In this document: one piece after another, positions 10,801 to 17,834 of the stretch
Layout of the letters: the number at the start of each line of letters is the position of its first letter
Position numbering within the stretch: position 1 is the first letter of the stretch
Assembly (NCBI RefSeq): GCF_002557795.1
Contig: NZ_CP023777.1
Location: 4,783,001-4,847,000, forward strand
Source of the DNA: Chitinophaga caeni
GTDB taxonomy: Bacteria > Bacteroidota > Bacteroidia > Chitinophagales > Chitinophagaceae
Direction: 5' to 3'
Length of the DNA: 64,000 nt
The notes under the pieces: generated by a model
What the model was told of the DNA's origin: nothing
The model's input: only the letters and a program-made list of their open reading frames with translations
Databases searched by the model: none
Made by a program: the position numbers and the translations under genes

Positions 10801-11095
10801 CATAATTTTTTTGAGTAGTATTGGTTAAGAACCCGTAGCGTTGATATCCCATCATTTGAATAATAATGCTATCGCCTTTTTGCGCCACGATAGAAAAGTT
10901 ACCCTTGGGATCGGAGATGACGACTTTCTTATTGTTCTTATTGAGGATACTGGCACTAGGGATAGCGGTACCATCTTCATCGGTGATGGTACCCTTGATA
11001 ATACCTGGCGATTGAGCCATGGTATCCAGGTGGCATAAAGAGATAATGCCGATGCAACAACAAAGGCGCTGCAATTTTACAATTACATTCATCAT
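7871..11095 (-). CDS. SusC/RagA-family TonB-linked outer-membrane transporter (chitin locus)
   Basis: A 1074-residue outer-membrane protein with signal peptide, a carboxypeptidase-regulatory-like domain (about residues 31-105, GIIKGTITDEDGTAIPSA), a plug domain containing YVIDGVPMDN and the SusC signature SVLKGPSASALYGSSAANG, then a long beta-barrel ending in Phe (LNVKF) as BamA substrates do. There is no N-terminal STN domain, so it is not built for sigma/FecR signalling; control is more likely by the LacI regulator upstream. It imports oligosaccharides with the SusD encoded 20 bases downstream. It is the first gene of a seven-gene operon. Confidence 0.95.
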   Translation of the reverse strand: MMNVIVKLQRLCCCIGIISLCHLDTMAQSPGIIKGTITDEDGTAIPSASILNKNNKKVVISDPKGNFSIVAQKGDSIIIQMMGYQRYGFLTNTTQKNYDVILHSAVRNLKDVVVTALGIRREERELGYAFSEVDGDAINKAKETNVINSLAGKVPGLIINSTAGGPSGSSRVIIRGNTSITGNNQPLYVIDGVPMDNSNYGQVGDTKYAEGVDMGDAISALNPDDIEKISVLKGPSASALYGSSAANGVILITTKKGSRSKELGVELSSTATFENQLTKRDGVQYLYGQGRSGQLPLDQQQAQGTMFINFGPRLDPNINVIGFDGVSRPYALAEDNFDSFFRTGSSLNNTLSLTNATDKSNFRFSAGDLRYEDIVPNSNIRRNTFSFSGRSKFGERLDVSVRATYMKEKVKNRAGLGDSPTNIGQNFNGLANNIDQAIFSDTYKSPGGDYVEWGGGQYRLNPYWVLYEMSNLTNKDRLTGSINANYKVNNWLNLMARASTDITFLDYQKYSPVTTPLALSGLMNTMNQKYTTNQADFIATFTKKLNKNIKLTARLGASLNQRYRKGTTGAYSNMTVKDVVSINSYQDKSIVENNIRREIRSAYGLLTFAYKDYLYVDATLRRDGSSTLPGGNNVYSYPSVSSSFIFTDAFKIHSNVLSFGKFRASWAEVGSDTDPYMLDVYYNLYPFSFNGVQPAKLATSIIPNTNLKPTRTRSFETGLNMKFFNGRLNFDGTYYTAHSRDQINIVPAPVSSGYSKQIINAGMITNKGVELMVSGTPISKKDFSWDLSVNFARNINEVESLAPDVPFIALSEARWLGLLVAAKPGEKYGAIMGYDYQRDPGGNIILNPNTLTPVPTADRRVLGKGVFDWTGGLTTKFNYKNFSLNAVFDVKYGADIFSMTDLFLVVRGSSVKTLPGREEWIASEEARMAAKMSLGEWRAAGNVKGYVPEGVVQTGTDSEGKPVYEKNTQAVDPSTYWSQFYSDGNGIAVPFIYKATYVKAREITLNYSLPRSFNRKIGFKSASVGLVARNPFILYKDVPNVDPDSNYNNSNGQGLEYGSLPSRRGWGINLNVKF

Positions 11096-11120
11096 AGTGG
11101 TAATTTTGGTTGACCTATTT

Positions 11121-11134
11121 CATTACGTACACGG
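11121..11134. promoter_or_regulatory. Weak LacI-type operator candidate closest to susC
   Basis: CATTACGTACACGG matches one half (GTACACG) of the stronger sites with the same central CG, but its left half is degenerate. It lies about 26 bases before the susC start codon, so it would fall in the 5' leader. Confidence 0.35.
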
Positions 11135-11256
11135 TCGAAATTTCAATAAAACCAGCCAGGCCCGTTCAGACGGATAAATCCTTTTCCTGGTATACAATCA
11201 CACATAGAAACAATGAAGAAAGTGCGCTGCAGCAAATGATTTGGTTGATGCATTTA

Positions 11257-11270
11257 CGTTAACGTACACG
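11257..11270. promoter_or_regulatory. LacI-family operator candidate 1
   Basis: CGTTAACGTACACG is a near-palindrome with a central CG, the usual form of LacI-family operators. The identical 14-mer occurs at 11356-11369 and its reverse complement at 11301-11314. Confidence 0.65.
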
Positions 11271-11300
11271 AAATTTATCCTAAAAAAAGCCCGAAGGCAA

Positions 11301-11314
11301 CGTGTACGTTAACG
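11301..11314. promoter_or_regulatory. LacI-family operator candidate 2
   Basis: CGTGTACGTTAACG is the exact reverse complement of candidates 1 and 3. Its centre is 44 bp from candidate 1 and 55 bp from candidate 3, spacings that would allow short-range cooperative binding. Confidence 0.65.
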
Positions 11315-11355
11315 ATTTTTCAAATTTTAAAAGGCTTTATGCAAGCCTTGTTTTT

Positions 11356-11369
11356 CGTTAACGTACACG
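11356..11369. promoter_or_regulatory. LacI-family operator candidate 3
   Basis: CGTTAACGTACACG is identical to the site at 11257-11270. It lies about 120 bases beyond the lacI stop codon and upstream of susC. Confidence 0.65.
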
Positions 11370-11450
11370 AATTTAATCATAATGTTTGAAAATGCAAGGG
11401 GTAGAGGAATTTTTTTTGGATTTTTTTTGGGATGCGGGGGATCGGTGCGA

Positions 11451-11478
11451 GTAGAGACGAGGCATGCCTTGTCTCTAC
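11451..11478. repeat. 28-bp near-perfect palindrome (REP-like or terminator)
   Basis: Arms GTAGAGACGAGGCA and TGCCTTGTCTCTAC are complementary apart from one G.T pair, and there is almost no loop. It lies 14 bases past the lacI stop, so it may help end that transcript. On the minus strand no clear T-run follows. The sequence type (GTAGAGAC...GTCTCTAC) resembles dispersed intergenic palindromes of bacterial genomes; this is from memory. Confidence 0.5.
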
Positions 11479-11491
11479 GGATGAACGTTGA

Positions 11492-12556
11492 TCAATTCCG
11501 GTAATTCCGGTAATTTTCCTTCGTGATGATATCGATCGGCATATGTTGCACCATATCCACTTGCTTACCCAAAACGAGGTAATTATACAATGCCATAATG
11601 CCTTTATGACCTTGTTCCTGCGGTTTTTGACAAATGAGAAAATCAATGAATGATTTTTTCAAGTATTCGATATTCTCCGGTAAAAAATCGTATCCTAAGA
11701 GCTTGATATCCGGCTTTCCCGTTTCTTCCAAGAACTTCCCTACTGTTGACACTCTTGAATTGGTGACAAAAATAACCTGCACCTCATGTTCTTTCAGCAC
11801 ACGGTTCAGCTTATTCTTTACCGAACGGTAATCCGTTTGACGGATATCGGTCTTCAATATTTTTGCATTGACGCCGTTATTATCAAAATAAGCTCTGAAC
11901 CCCTCTTCCTTCTTTAAGAGGTGATGGTGTAGATCCATCTCCTTCGAAATGTTCACGATCAACACCTGTTGCTTTTCACGTAATATATAATGTACCAGGT
12001 GAGCCCCGAGGTAGCCGCTCTGGTATAAATCCGGACCGATATAACTCAAGCGTTGCATATGATCCATATCGGAGTTAATAAATACGAAAGGAATATTCTT
12101 GGTGCCGCATTTCTTCACCAATTTATTCGTTTCCTCCTCGAACATGGGTGCGCATAAAATACCGTGAAACTCTTGTTTCATGATTTGGTTGACCCTGGCA
12201 GAAAAGGTTGATTTATCATTCTGATCGAACAGGAACTCGTTAACAATGACGCCGAAATCCCTGACCTCCGCAGCAGCTTGCCTTATGCCGTTCAACGGTG
12301 CATCCCAATACCCAGTTTCCCCCGACGCTGCCGGGATGAGGACAGCCAATTTCCACGTTCGCTTTGAGGCCAACCTCCTTGCCATCATATTGGGCTGATA
12401 ATCCAGATCCTTTATGATCTTTAAAATCTTTTCCCTGGTCTTCACCGCAACACCGGTACGGTTGTTTAAAACACGATCTACCGTACCGATAGAAACATTC
12501 GCCCTCTTTGCTATTTCCTTCACGCCTACTTGGCTGGGTGCCCCTTCATTTTTCAT
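11492..12556 (-). CDS. LacI-family transcriptional regulator of the chitin locus
   Basis: A 354-residue regulator. The helix-turn-helix and hinge are at about residues 11-60 (VGVKEIAKRANVSIGTVDRVLNNRTG, then KILKIIKDLDYQPNMMARRLAS). A periplasmic-binding-protein-like sensor domain follows, with the late GYDFLPENIEYL segment. It lies between the susC operon, which it precedes in the same direction, and a divergent GH18 gene. Operator-like sites with a central CG flank it on both sides, suggesting control of itself, the operon and GH18. The effector is unknown; a chito-oligosaccharide or GlcNAc derivative fits the context. Confidence 0.9.
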   Translation of the reverse strand: MKNEGAPSQVGVKEIAKRANVSIGTVDRVLNNRTGVAVKTREKILKIIKDLDYQPNMMARRLASKRTWKLAVLIPAASGETGYWDAPLNGIRQAAAEVRDFGVIVNEFLFDQNDKSTFSARVNQIMKQEFHGILCAPMFEEETNKLVKKCGTKNIPFVFINSDMDHMQRLSYIGPDLYQSGYLGAHLVHYILREKQQVLIVNISKEMDLHHHLLKKEEGFRAYFDNNGVNAKILKTDIRQTDYRSVKNKLNRVLKEHEVQVIFVTNSRVSTVGKFLEETGKPDIKLLGYDFLPENIEYLKKSFIDFLICQKPQEQGHKGIMALYNYLVLGKQVDMVQHMPIDIITKENYRNYRN

Positions 12557-12952
12557 GTATCAATTATTGTGGTTTTACCAGTTGTCATTACCGTAGAATC
12601 ATTACTACTTTCGAAATTACGAAATTCAAGGCTGTTCCATTTAAAATTTATTTCCCGCATCCGTTCTACCACGAAAATCAAACTGACCAGGTAAAAATAT
12701 TTGGAAATCTAAAAATAATAAATATTTTTGTGTACGTACACGAATTTTTCATAAAAGACAGCCAACCTTCTTCAATGCTCGCATATAATTAGTATTGCGC
12801 AGCAATATTCCTTATTCCCCGGTATCCCAATAAGATATTGACAAAATGTATATGACAGGACTTTTCCAGCGTGCATAACGGTGCGCGGACCGATTACGAT
12901 TGGCTTTTCCCTATAGTTAAATTCATTCTTTCTCCATGTAAATCCAATTTAA
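12557..12952. other. Divergent promoter region between lacI and GH18
   Basis: A 396-base gap with no credible gene. It contains the perfect operator-like palindrome at 12730-12741. The remainder shows no feature that can be assigned. Confidence 0.5.
12730..12741. promoter_or_regulatory. Perfect palindromic LacI-family operator candidate
   Basis: GTGTACGTACAC is a perfect 12-bp palindrome with central CG, flanked on the right by the CGAATTT that also follows the site at 11356-11369. It lies 173 bases before lacI and 211 bases before the divergent GH18 gene, so it could serve both. Confidence 0.62.
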
Positions 12953-14782
12953 ATGAAAACTACTATTTACTTATTGCTGCTGTTAACTACAATAGCTTTA
13001 GCTTGTAACAAGCAGCAAATTCTTCAACAAAAACCGGGCGGAAAACCACTGAGCGCCGGCATCACTTCCGGGAGCAGCGGGTTTAAAGTCATCGCTTATC
13101 TACCGAAGTACACCAGCACATTGGCCGACCATATCGATGCCTTCGATTTCAGCAAGATCACGCACCTAAACATCGCGTTCTTCAACCCTGATGTTAACGG
13201 CGACTTCCCCGCTTCACAAGGAACCGGCTTAGATACCATTGTTTCCAAGGCGCATATGAACGATGTAAAAGTTCTGCTGTCGCTAGGTGGCGGCTCCAAC
13301 CAAAGCCAGTATGCAGATCTTCTAACTACTGCCAACCGGGCAGACTTTGTAGATAACATCGTTGATCTCGTGTCCTTGTACGGGGTAGATGGTATCGATG
13401 TAGACCTGGAAGGTGATAATATCGACTCTAATTACGAAGCTTTTATCCTGGATTTATCCGCCGAATTAAAACCGCAGGGCAAATTACTGACCGCCGCCGT
13501 TGCCTGGTGGACCCGCAGCAGGATTACCGACTCTTGCTTGGCGGCATTCGACTTCATCAACGTGATGGCTTACGATAAAGCAGGTGATGAACATTCGCCT
13601 TACAGCTATGCAACACAACATCTTGATTACTGGAAAAACGACCGGGGAATGCCTGCTGACAAAGTGGTAATCGGTGTACCTTTCTACGGTTATTATACCG
13701 TATCCGGGAGCTTATATTCGATGAAGTTTTCGCAGATCGTTGCAGCCTATCCCGGCAGTGAATACCAGGACAGCGTGAGAAGAACCGATGGGTATTTCGT
13801 TAACTATAATGGCATTACCACGATTCAGAACAAGACTGCCCTCGCACAAAACGGTGGCGGCGGTATCATGTTCTGGCAAGTGTTACAAGATGCTAGCGGC
13901 TCCCTTTCCCTCTTGAAAGCCATAGATGATAAAATTAATATCGATAGTGGTTGGACCAGCCCATATGTAAACTGGCGTTACAACCTGTACACGGGTGGTA
14001 GCAGCACTTTCGGGGATTCTACCGCGATCAAGTACTCCGTTTCATACAAAGGAAATCCCGGTTTCTTACCCGCTCCGTATTACGGTTATGGAAAGGTACA
14101 TTTACCGGCGAATTGCGGCGGTTCCTTCGAGTTAAGCTCAGCTACAGGTATACCGAGATTAAAGATGACTTCCAGCGCTACGAGTAACCCTTCTAAATAT
14201 TCCTGGTATAATATTGATGAATCGGAAGCTATTGCCGCGCTCTCTTTCGAACTTGAATTAGATGCTGCTTATACAAATGGTCAATTGATTATACCTTTCG
14301 GGTACAGTACTACGGGCAGTACCGTATTTAACAATACGAACCAGTTAACATCTACCTATACACCGGGAGTATTTGGCGCTATCCGGTTAGACTTTTACGG
14401 TGGTAGTTATGCAACGCTTTCATACAGGAACAGCAGTTACGGGTATAATGTCATCAATAATACCACTTTTAATAAAACGGGTAATTATAAAGTCGAACTG
14501 TATTGTAATAATAACAGTATTTCAACTACTTATAATAAAGGCGGGAGCACTTATACTTTGCCGGCACAAACTTTTAATGTTTGGGTGAATGGTACAAGGC
14601 TTGCAACGGGCGCTTCTTTAGTTGACTTCCCGGCTTCAGGGGAATTATCATCCTTGAGTGATATCAATAGTCTCTGTGTAAACGGTTCCGGCAATTCCGG
14701 AACGGCCTCACCATATACGCCCCCCAATTCCATGCAGGTTTACTTATCTAACGTGAATGTTAAATACAGTTTAGGTGATTAA
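12953..14782 (+). CDS. GH18 lipoprotein with a long unrecognised C-terminal domain
   Basis: A 609-residue lipoprotein (TTIALAC, Cys18). The GH18 domain covers about 44-335, with the intact signature DGIDVDLE at 146-153 (Glu153 the expected acid), the LLSLGGGS motif near 108-115 and VMAYD near strand 6. It is the closest local relative of the 321-residue GH18 in the facing operon. Residues about 340-609 are Ser/Tyr/Asn/Gly-rich and look beta-sheeted (FGAIRLDFYGG, FNVWVNGTRLATG). I do not recognise this part; a carbohydrate-binding or lectin-like fold is a guess. The gene is transcribed away from lacI and followed by a hairpin terminator. Confidence 0.87.
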   Translation: MKTTIYLLLLLTTIALACNKQQILQQKPGGKPLSAGITSGSSGFKVIAYLPKYTSTLADHIDAFDFSKITHLNIAFFNPDVNGDFPASQGTGLDTIVSKAHMNDVKVLLSLGGGSNQSQYADLLTTANRADFVDNIVDLVSLYGVDGIDVDLEGDNIDSNYEAFILDLSAELKPQGKLLTAAVAWWTRSRITDSCLAAFDFINVMAYDKAGDEHSPYSYATQHLDYWKNDRGMPADKVVIGVPFYGYYTVSGSLYSMKFSQIVAAYPGSEYQDSVRRTDGYFVNYNGITTIQNKTALAQNGGGGIMFWQVLQDASGSLSLLKAIDDKINIDSGWTSPYVNWRYNLYTGGSSTFGDSTAIKYSVSYKGNPGFLPAPYYGYGKVHLPANCGGSFELSSATGIPRLKMTSSATSNPSKYSWYNIDESEAIAALSFELELDAAYTNGQLIIPFGYSTTGSTVFNNTNQLTSTYTPGVFGAIRLDFYGGSYATLSYRNSSYGYNVINNTTFNKTGNYKVELYCNNNSISTTYNKGGSTYTLPAQTFNVWVNGTRLATGASLVDFPASGELSSLSDINSLCVNGSGNSGTASPYTPPNSMQVYLSNVNVKYSLGD

Positions 14783-14830
14783 AGATTTCATATAAATCGG
14801 GTCTTTCAGACCAAGAAAGCAGCCATGCCG

Positions 14831-14860
14831 GCGGTCGCCCTTTTGGGTGACCGCTAATTT
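14831..14860 (+). terminator. Hairpin terminator after GH18
   Basis: Stem GCGGTCGCCC / GGGTGACCGC (one G.T pair) with a TTTT loop, followed by TAATTTCTT. It lies between the convergent GH18 and antiporter genes and may act on both. Confidence 0.7.
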
Positions 14861-14876
14861 CTTATTAAAATGCTCG

Positions 14877-16457
14877 CTAGCTTAGCCTGATGCGTTCCTC
14901 CTCTATATCCAATTGCAACAAATAATTACGGATCACCTCTTCATCATGCTTATCCTTAGAATGTCCCAATTCCAGTAACCATTGCCGTTGTTTACTAATT
15001 ACCTCGAGATAAATTTCCCTGCTTTCCCCGGTTACCGCATAATCTATTTCATCGCTGCTTTTACCCCGCAACTTATCCGCTAGTTGTTGCAGGAACGGGT
15101 GCTTCGACAATTGCTCACTATATTCCGTTGTCAAAAAGTTATAGCCATGGCCGGCTACTCCTTTGCGTAATATTTCGACCGATTCTTCTTCCGGTAAGTA
15201 ATCTTTATAAACCGGCAAACCGATCTTTTTAATGATCACCGGCAAGGTTAGTCCTTGAACGAGCAAGGTGGTCAGAATGACGATAAATGTAATAAACAGA
15301 ATCAGGTTACGCTGCGGAAAAAGTAAACCATTGTCCATCTGTACGGGGATTGATAATGCTGCCGCCAAAGAAACGACACCGCGCATCCCCGTCCATCCCA
15401 GGATAAAAGGCACCCTAATGCCTGGGTTACTGGCGTCTGCCACCGTTATAAAATTCCTCGCGATCAGCGTCGTAATCACGGCGCCATATGCCGCGATAAT
15501 CCTCACCAATATCAATACAGCGCTTATCAATAAACCGTAACCGATCGCCTGGCTTAAACTGACACCTTCCGTAGCTAAGCCTGCCCTGATCTCCGAAAGA
15601 TCTAAGCCGATTAATATAAATACCAGTCCATTTAACACGAATACCAAGCTTTGCCATACATTTACGCCCCTCAAACGGGAGCTGCTGCTCAAAAATTCAT
15701 GCCGTTTATTCGAAAGTAATAAGCCACCACTTACAACGGCCATCACACCGGAGCTATGTAATTCCTCCGCAACCAGGTACATCACGTAAGGGGCAACGAT
15801 CGATAGTATAATGTCCATATTCGTGTCGGTTGGCAAGTTCTTATGAATTTTCATGAAAATCCATCCCACTAGCAGCCCGATCCCGATGCCACCTACTACC
15901 ATCCAAACGAAACTCGCCGCTGCGTTGTACCAAATAAATTGTCCTGTTCCAACCGCGATCATTGCAAATTGGAATATGATTAGCGAAGAAGCATCGTTCA
16001 TCAAACTCTCTCCTTCCAAGATAGAAGATACGCGGCGCGGCACTTTTACGAATTTCAGGATGGAACCTGCACTCACTGCATCCGGCGGGGAAACGATACC
16101 ACCCAGCAAGAAACCCATCGCTAACGAGAATCCGGGAATTATTTTATTGGAAACAATGGCAACTGCCGTAGCGGTAAAAAAAACAACGATGAATGCAAAG
16201 CTGCCTACTATCCTTCGCCAGTGCCACAGTTCTTTCCAGGATATAGCCCAAGCTGCCTCGTAAAGCAGGGGCGGTAAAAAAATGATGAATATCAACTCCG
16301 GGTCTATATGGAATGGCGGCAGCCCCGGAATAAAGCTAACAGCCAGTCCCGTAATAACTAATAATACAGGGTATGCGACCTTAATCTTATTTGCCAGCAT
16401 GATAATTAAAACCAGCAGAACAATTAAACTTAAATAAAATGTGAAATTCCCGATCAT
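14877..16457 (-). CDS. CPA1-family Na+/H+ antiporter
   Basis: A 526-residue inner-membrane protein. About 12 hydrophobic segments fill residues 1-410, followed by a charged cytoplasmic tail of about 115 residues ending in EEERIRLS. Family motifs include the FLPPLLYEAAW strand near residue 60, SPPDAVSAGSILK (ion-binding Asp region), LEGESLMNDASSLI and GWTGMRGVVSLAAALS. It should exchange cytoplasmic Na+ (or K+) for protons in pH and salt balance. It is a single gene, not obviously tied to the glycan loci. A shorter relative is at 48164-49408. Confidence 0.92.
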   Translation of the reverse strand: MIGNFTFYLSLIVLLVLIIMLANKIKVAYPVLLVITGLAVSFIPGLPPFHIDPELIFIIFLPPLLYEAAWAISWKELWHWRRIVGSFAFIVVFFTATAVAIVSNKIIPGFSLAMGFLLGGIVSPPDAVSAGSILKFVKVPRRVSSILEGESLMNDASSLIIFQFAMIAVGTGQFIWYNAAASFVWMVVGGIGIGLLVGWIFMKIHKNLPTDTNMDIILSIVAPYVMYLVAEELHSSGVMAVVSGGLLLSNKRHEFLSSSSRLRGVNVWQSLVFVLNGLVFILIGLDLSEIRAGLATEGVSLSQAIGYGLLISAVLILVRIIAAYGAVITTLIARNFITVADASNPGIRVPFILGWTGMRGVVSLAAALSIPVQMDNGLLFPQRNLILFITFIVILTTLLVQGLTLPVIIKKIGLPVYKDYLPEEESVEILRKGVAGHGYNFLTTEYSEQLSKHPFLQQLADKLRGKSSDEIDYAVTGESREIYLEVISKQRQWLLELGHSKDKHDEEVIRNYLLQLDIEEERIRLS

Positions 16458-16549
16458 ATTTGCATCATTGAGATAATAGGAAAATTATAAAATTTTCTGA
16501 TGCCGAACTACCGATTTGGATGATAAGTGATTGAAACTAACATTTTTTT

Positions 16550-17713
16550 TTAATTATTAACGGCATAACGCGACCGGTATTCGGTAGGAGTGCAACCCAT
16601 CTTTGCTTTAAATTGACGGGAAATATTTTTGTACTCTATGAAACCCATTTCTATCGCGATCTCGACTATCGGGCTGTTCGTTTCTAATAATTTTTCTGCA
16701 AACTTTTCTATTTTCAGATTGAGGATATAAGAATAGATCGAGTAATTCGTGGCATTTTTAAAACGGGATTCCAACAAGCGCCGGGAAAGCGGCACCAATT
16801 TCAATAACTCGTTTACATTCAGCTTGCGATCCAAGTTTTGGTGGATGTATTTCAATACGATCGATATCTGTGCATCTTGCGTGGCATACACATCTGTTGA
16901 CTTACGGGTAACGATATGGGTGGGGTTTACGATCACGTCATCATGCAGATCACCTGGTCTTTCGATCATGCTTTCCATCAACCGGGCTGCCTCGTAGCCG
17001 CCTTGCTCAACATCTTGGTGAATAGAAGAAAGCTGCGGATCGGATAATGTGCAGATGATTTCATCATTATCCACACCTAGAACGGCGATTTCATCGGGAA
17101 TTTGGATGCCCGCCTGGTTGCAAACTTCGATAATATGATGCCCCTGGTGATCATCGCAGGTCATGACCGCGGCCGGCTTGGGTAAGTTACGCAACCAATC
17201 CATCAGCGGCGCCGATTCATAATACCATAAATCCGTGGATTCTTCATTTTGATATTCGAAAAATCGGTCGTGGAACCCGTTTTTCTCCAATTCGTTCTTA
17301 AACCCTTCACAACGTTCTTCCGACCAAACGATCCCTTTAAAACCGTAAAAGCCGAAGTGCTGGAATCCTTTCTTGATAAAATAAGCCGCCCCCATCTTAC
17401 CCGCCAGGTAATGATCTCCCGTGATATTGGGAATATCGGTAAACCGCTGTTTAAAATCTTGCGCAATGGCGGCAATACCGTTTTCTTGAAAGATTTTAAC
17501 ATTGTCGCTATTATAAAACTGCGCGATGATCCCATCGGCCTTCCATTTCAATGCCCATTCCAAAACGCCTTCCACTTCGTGTACTTCCCGGTACGACAAC
17601 GGCATTTTACATAACACCCAAGATCCCCTACCCTTGGAGTAATTCACGATTCCTTTCAGAAGTCCATTGGCATAATCTTCGGTAAAATCAGTTAGCAAGA
17701 TAATCCGCGGCAT
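16550..17713 (-). CDS. XylR-type AraC-family regulator with LacI-like sensor domain
   Basis: A 387-residue regulator. Residues 1-270 resemble the periplasmic-binding-like sensor of XylR (IILLTDFTEDYANGLLKGI at the start, VMTCDDHQGHHIIEVCNQAGIQIPDEIAVLGVDND near 185-215). Residues about 285-385 hold a double helix-turn-helix AraC domain (SPIVEIAIEMGFIEYKNISRQFKAKMGCTPTEYR). It senses a sugar and probably controls the second polysaccharide locus, whose GH2 gene ends 121 bases upstream in the same direction. Two direct repeats before that locus's susC are candidate binding sites. Confidence 0.9.
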   Translation of the reverse strand: MPRIILLTDFTEDYANGLLKGIVNYSKGRGSWVLCKMPLSYREVHEVEGVLEWALKWKADGIIAQFYNSDNVKIFQENGIAAIAQDFKQRFTDIPNITGDHYLAGKMGAAYFIKKGFQHFGFYGFKGIVWSEERCEGFKNELEKNGFHDRFFEYQNEESTDLWYYESAPLMDWLRNLPKPAAVMTCDDHQGHHIIEVCNQAGIQIPDEIAVLGVDNDEIICTLSDPQLSSIHQDVEQGGYEAARLMESMIERPGDLHDDVIVNPTHIVTRKSTDVYATQDAQISIVLKYIHQNLDRKLNVNELLKLVPLSRRLLESRFKNATNYSIYSYILNLKIEKFAEKLLETNSPIVEIAIEMGFIEYKNISRQFKAKMGCTPTEYRSRYAVNN

Positions 17714-17771
17714 ATGGTTCCAGCTATTTAAAGTATAGTTCTAAATGTAAGGATTTTAATCTATTGAAGCA

Positions 17772-17808
17772 TGAAAGGCATGGAATCATATGATCTCCAT
17801 GCCTTCAT
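17772..17808 (-). terminator. Hairpin after the GH2 gene
   Basis: AAGGCATGGA (17775-17784) pairs perfectly with TCCATGCCTT (17796-17805) around an 11-base loop. It follows the GH2 stop on the minus strand, but only a weak T-rich tail follows, so it may attenuate rather than end transcription into the regulator. Confidence 0.5.
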
Positions 17809-17834
17809 ACATTTTTCCACGTACTATAATTAGG

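Larger units (their letters stand above)
11096..11491. other. Control region between lacI and susC
   Basis: A 396-base gap without a credible gene. It holds three strong operator-like sites and one weak site (listed separately), plus a 28-bp palindrome beside the lacI stop. No clear Bacteroidota -33/-7 promoter could be assigned by eye. The susC promoter should lie here, on the minus strand. Confidence 0.6.

Noticed and set aside
12765..12952. A tRNA or small RNA in the lacI/GH18 gap
   Set aside because: No cloverleaf, T-loop or terminator pattern could be found.
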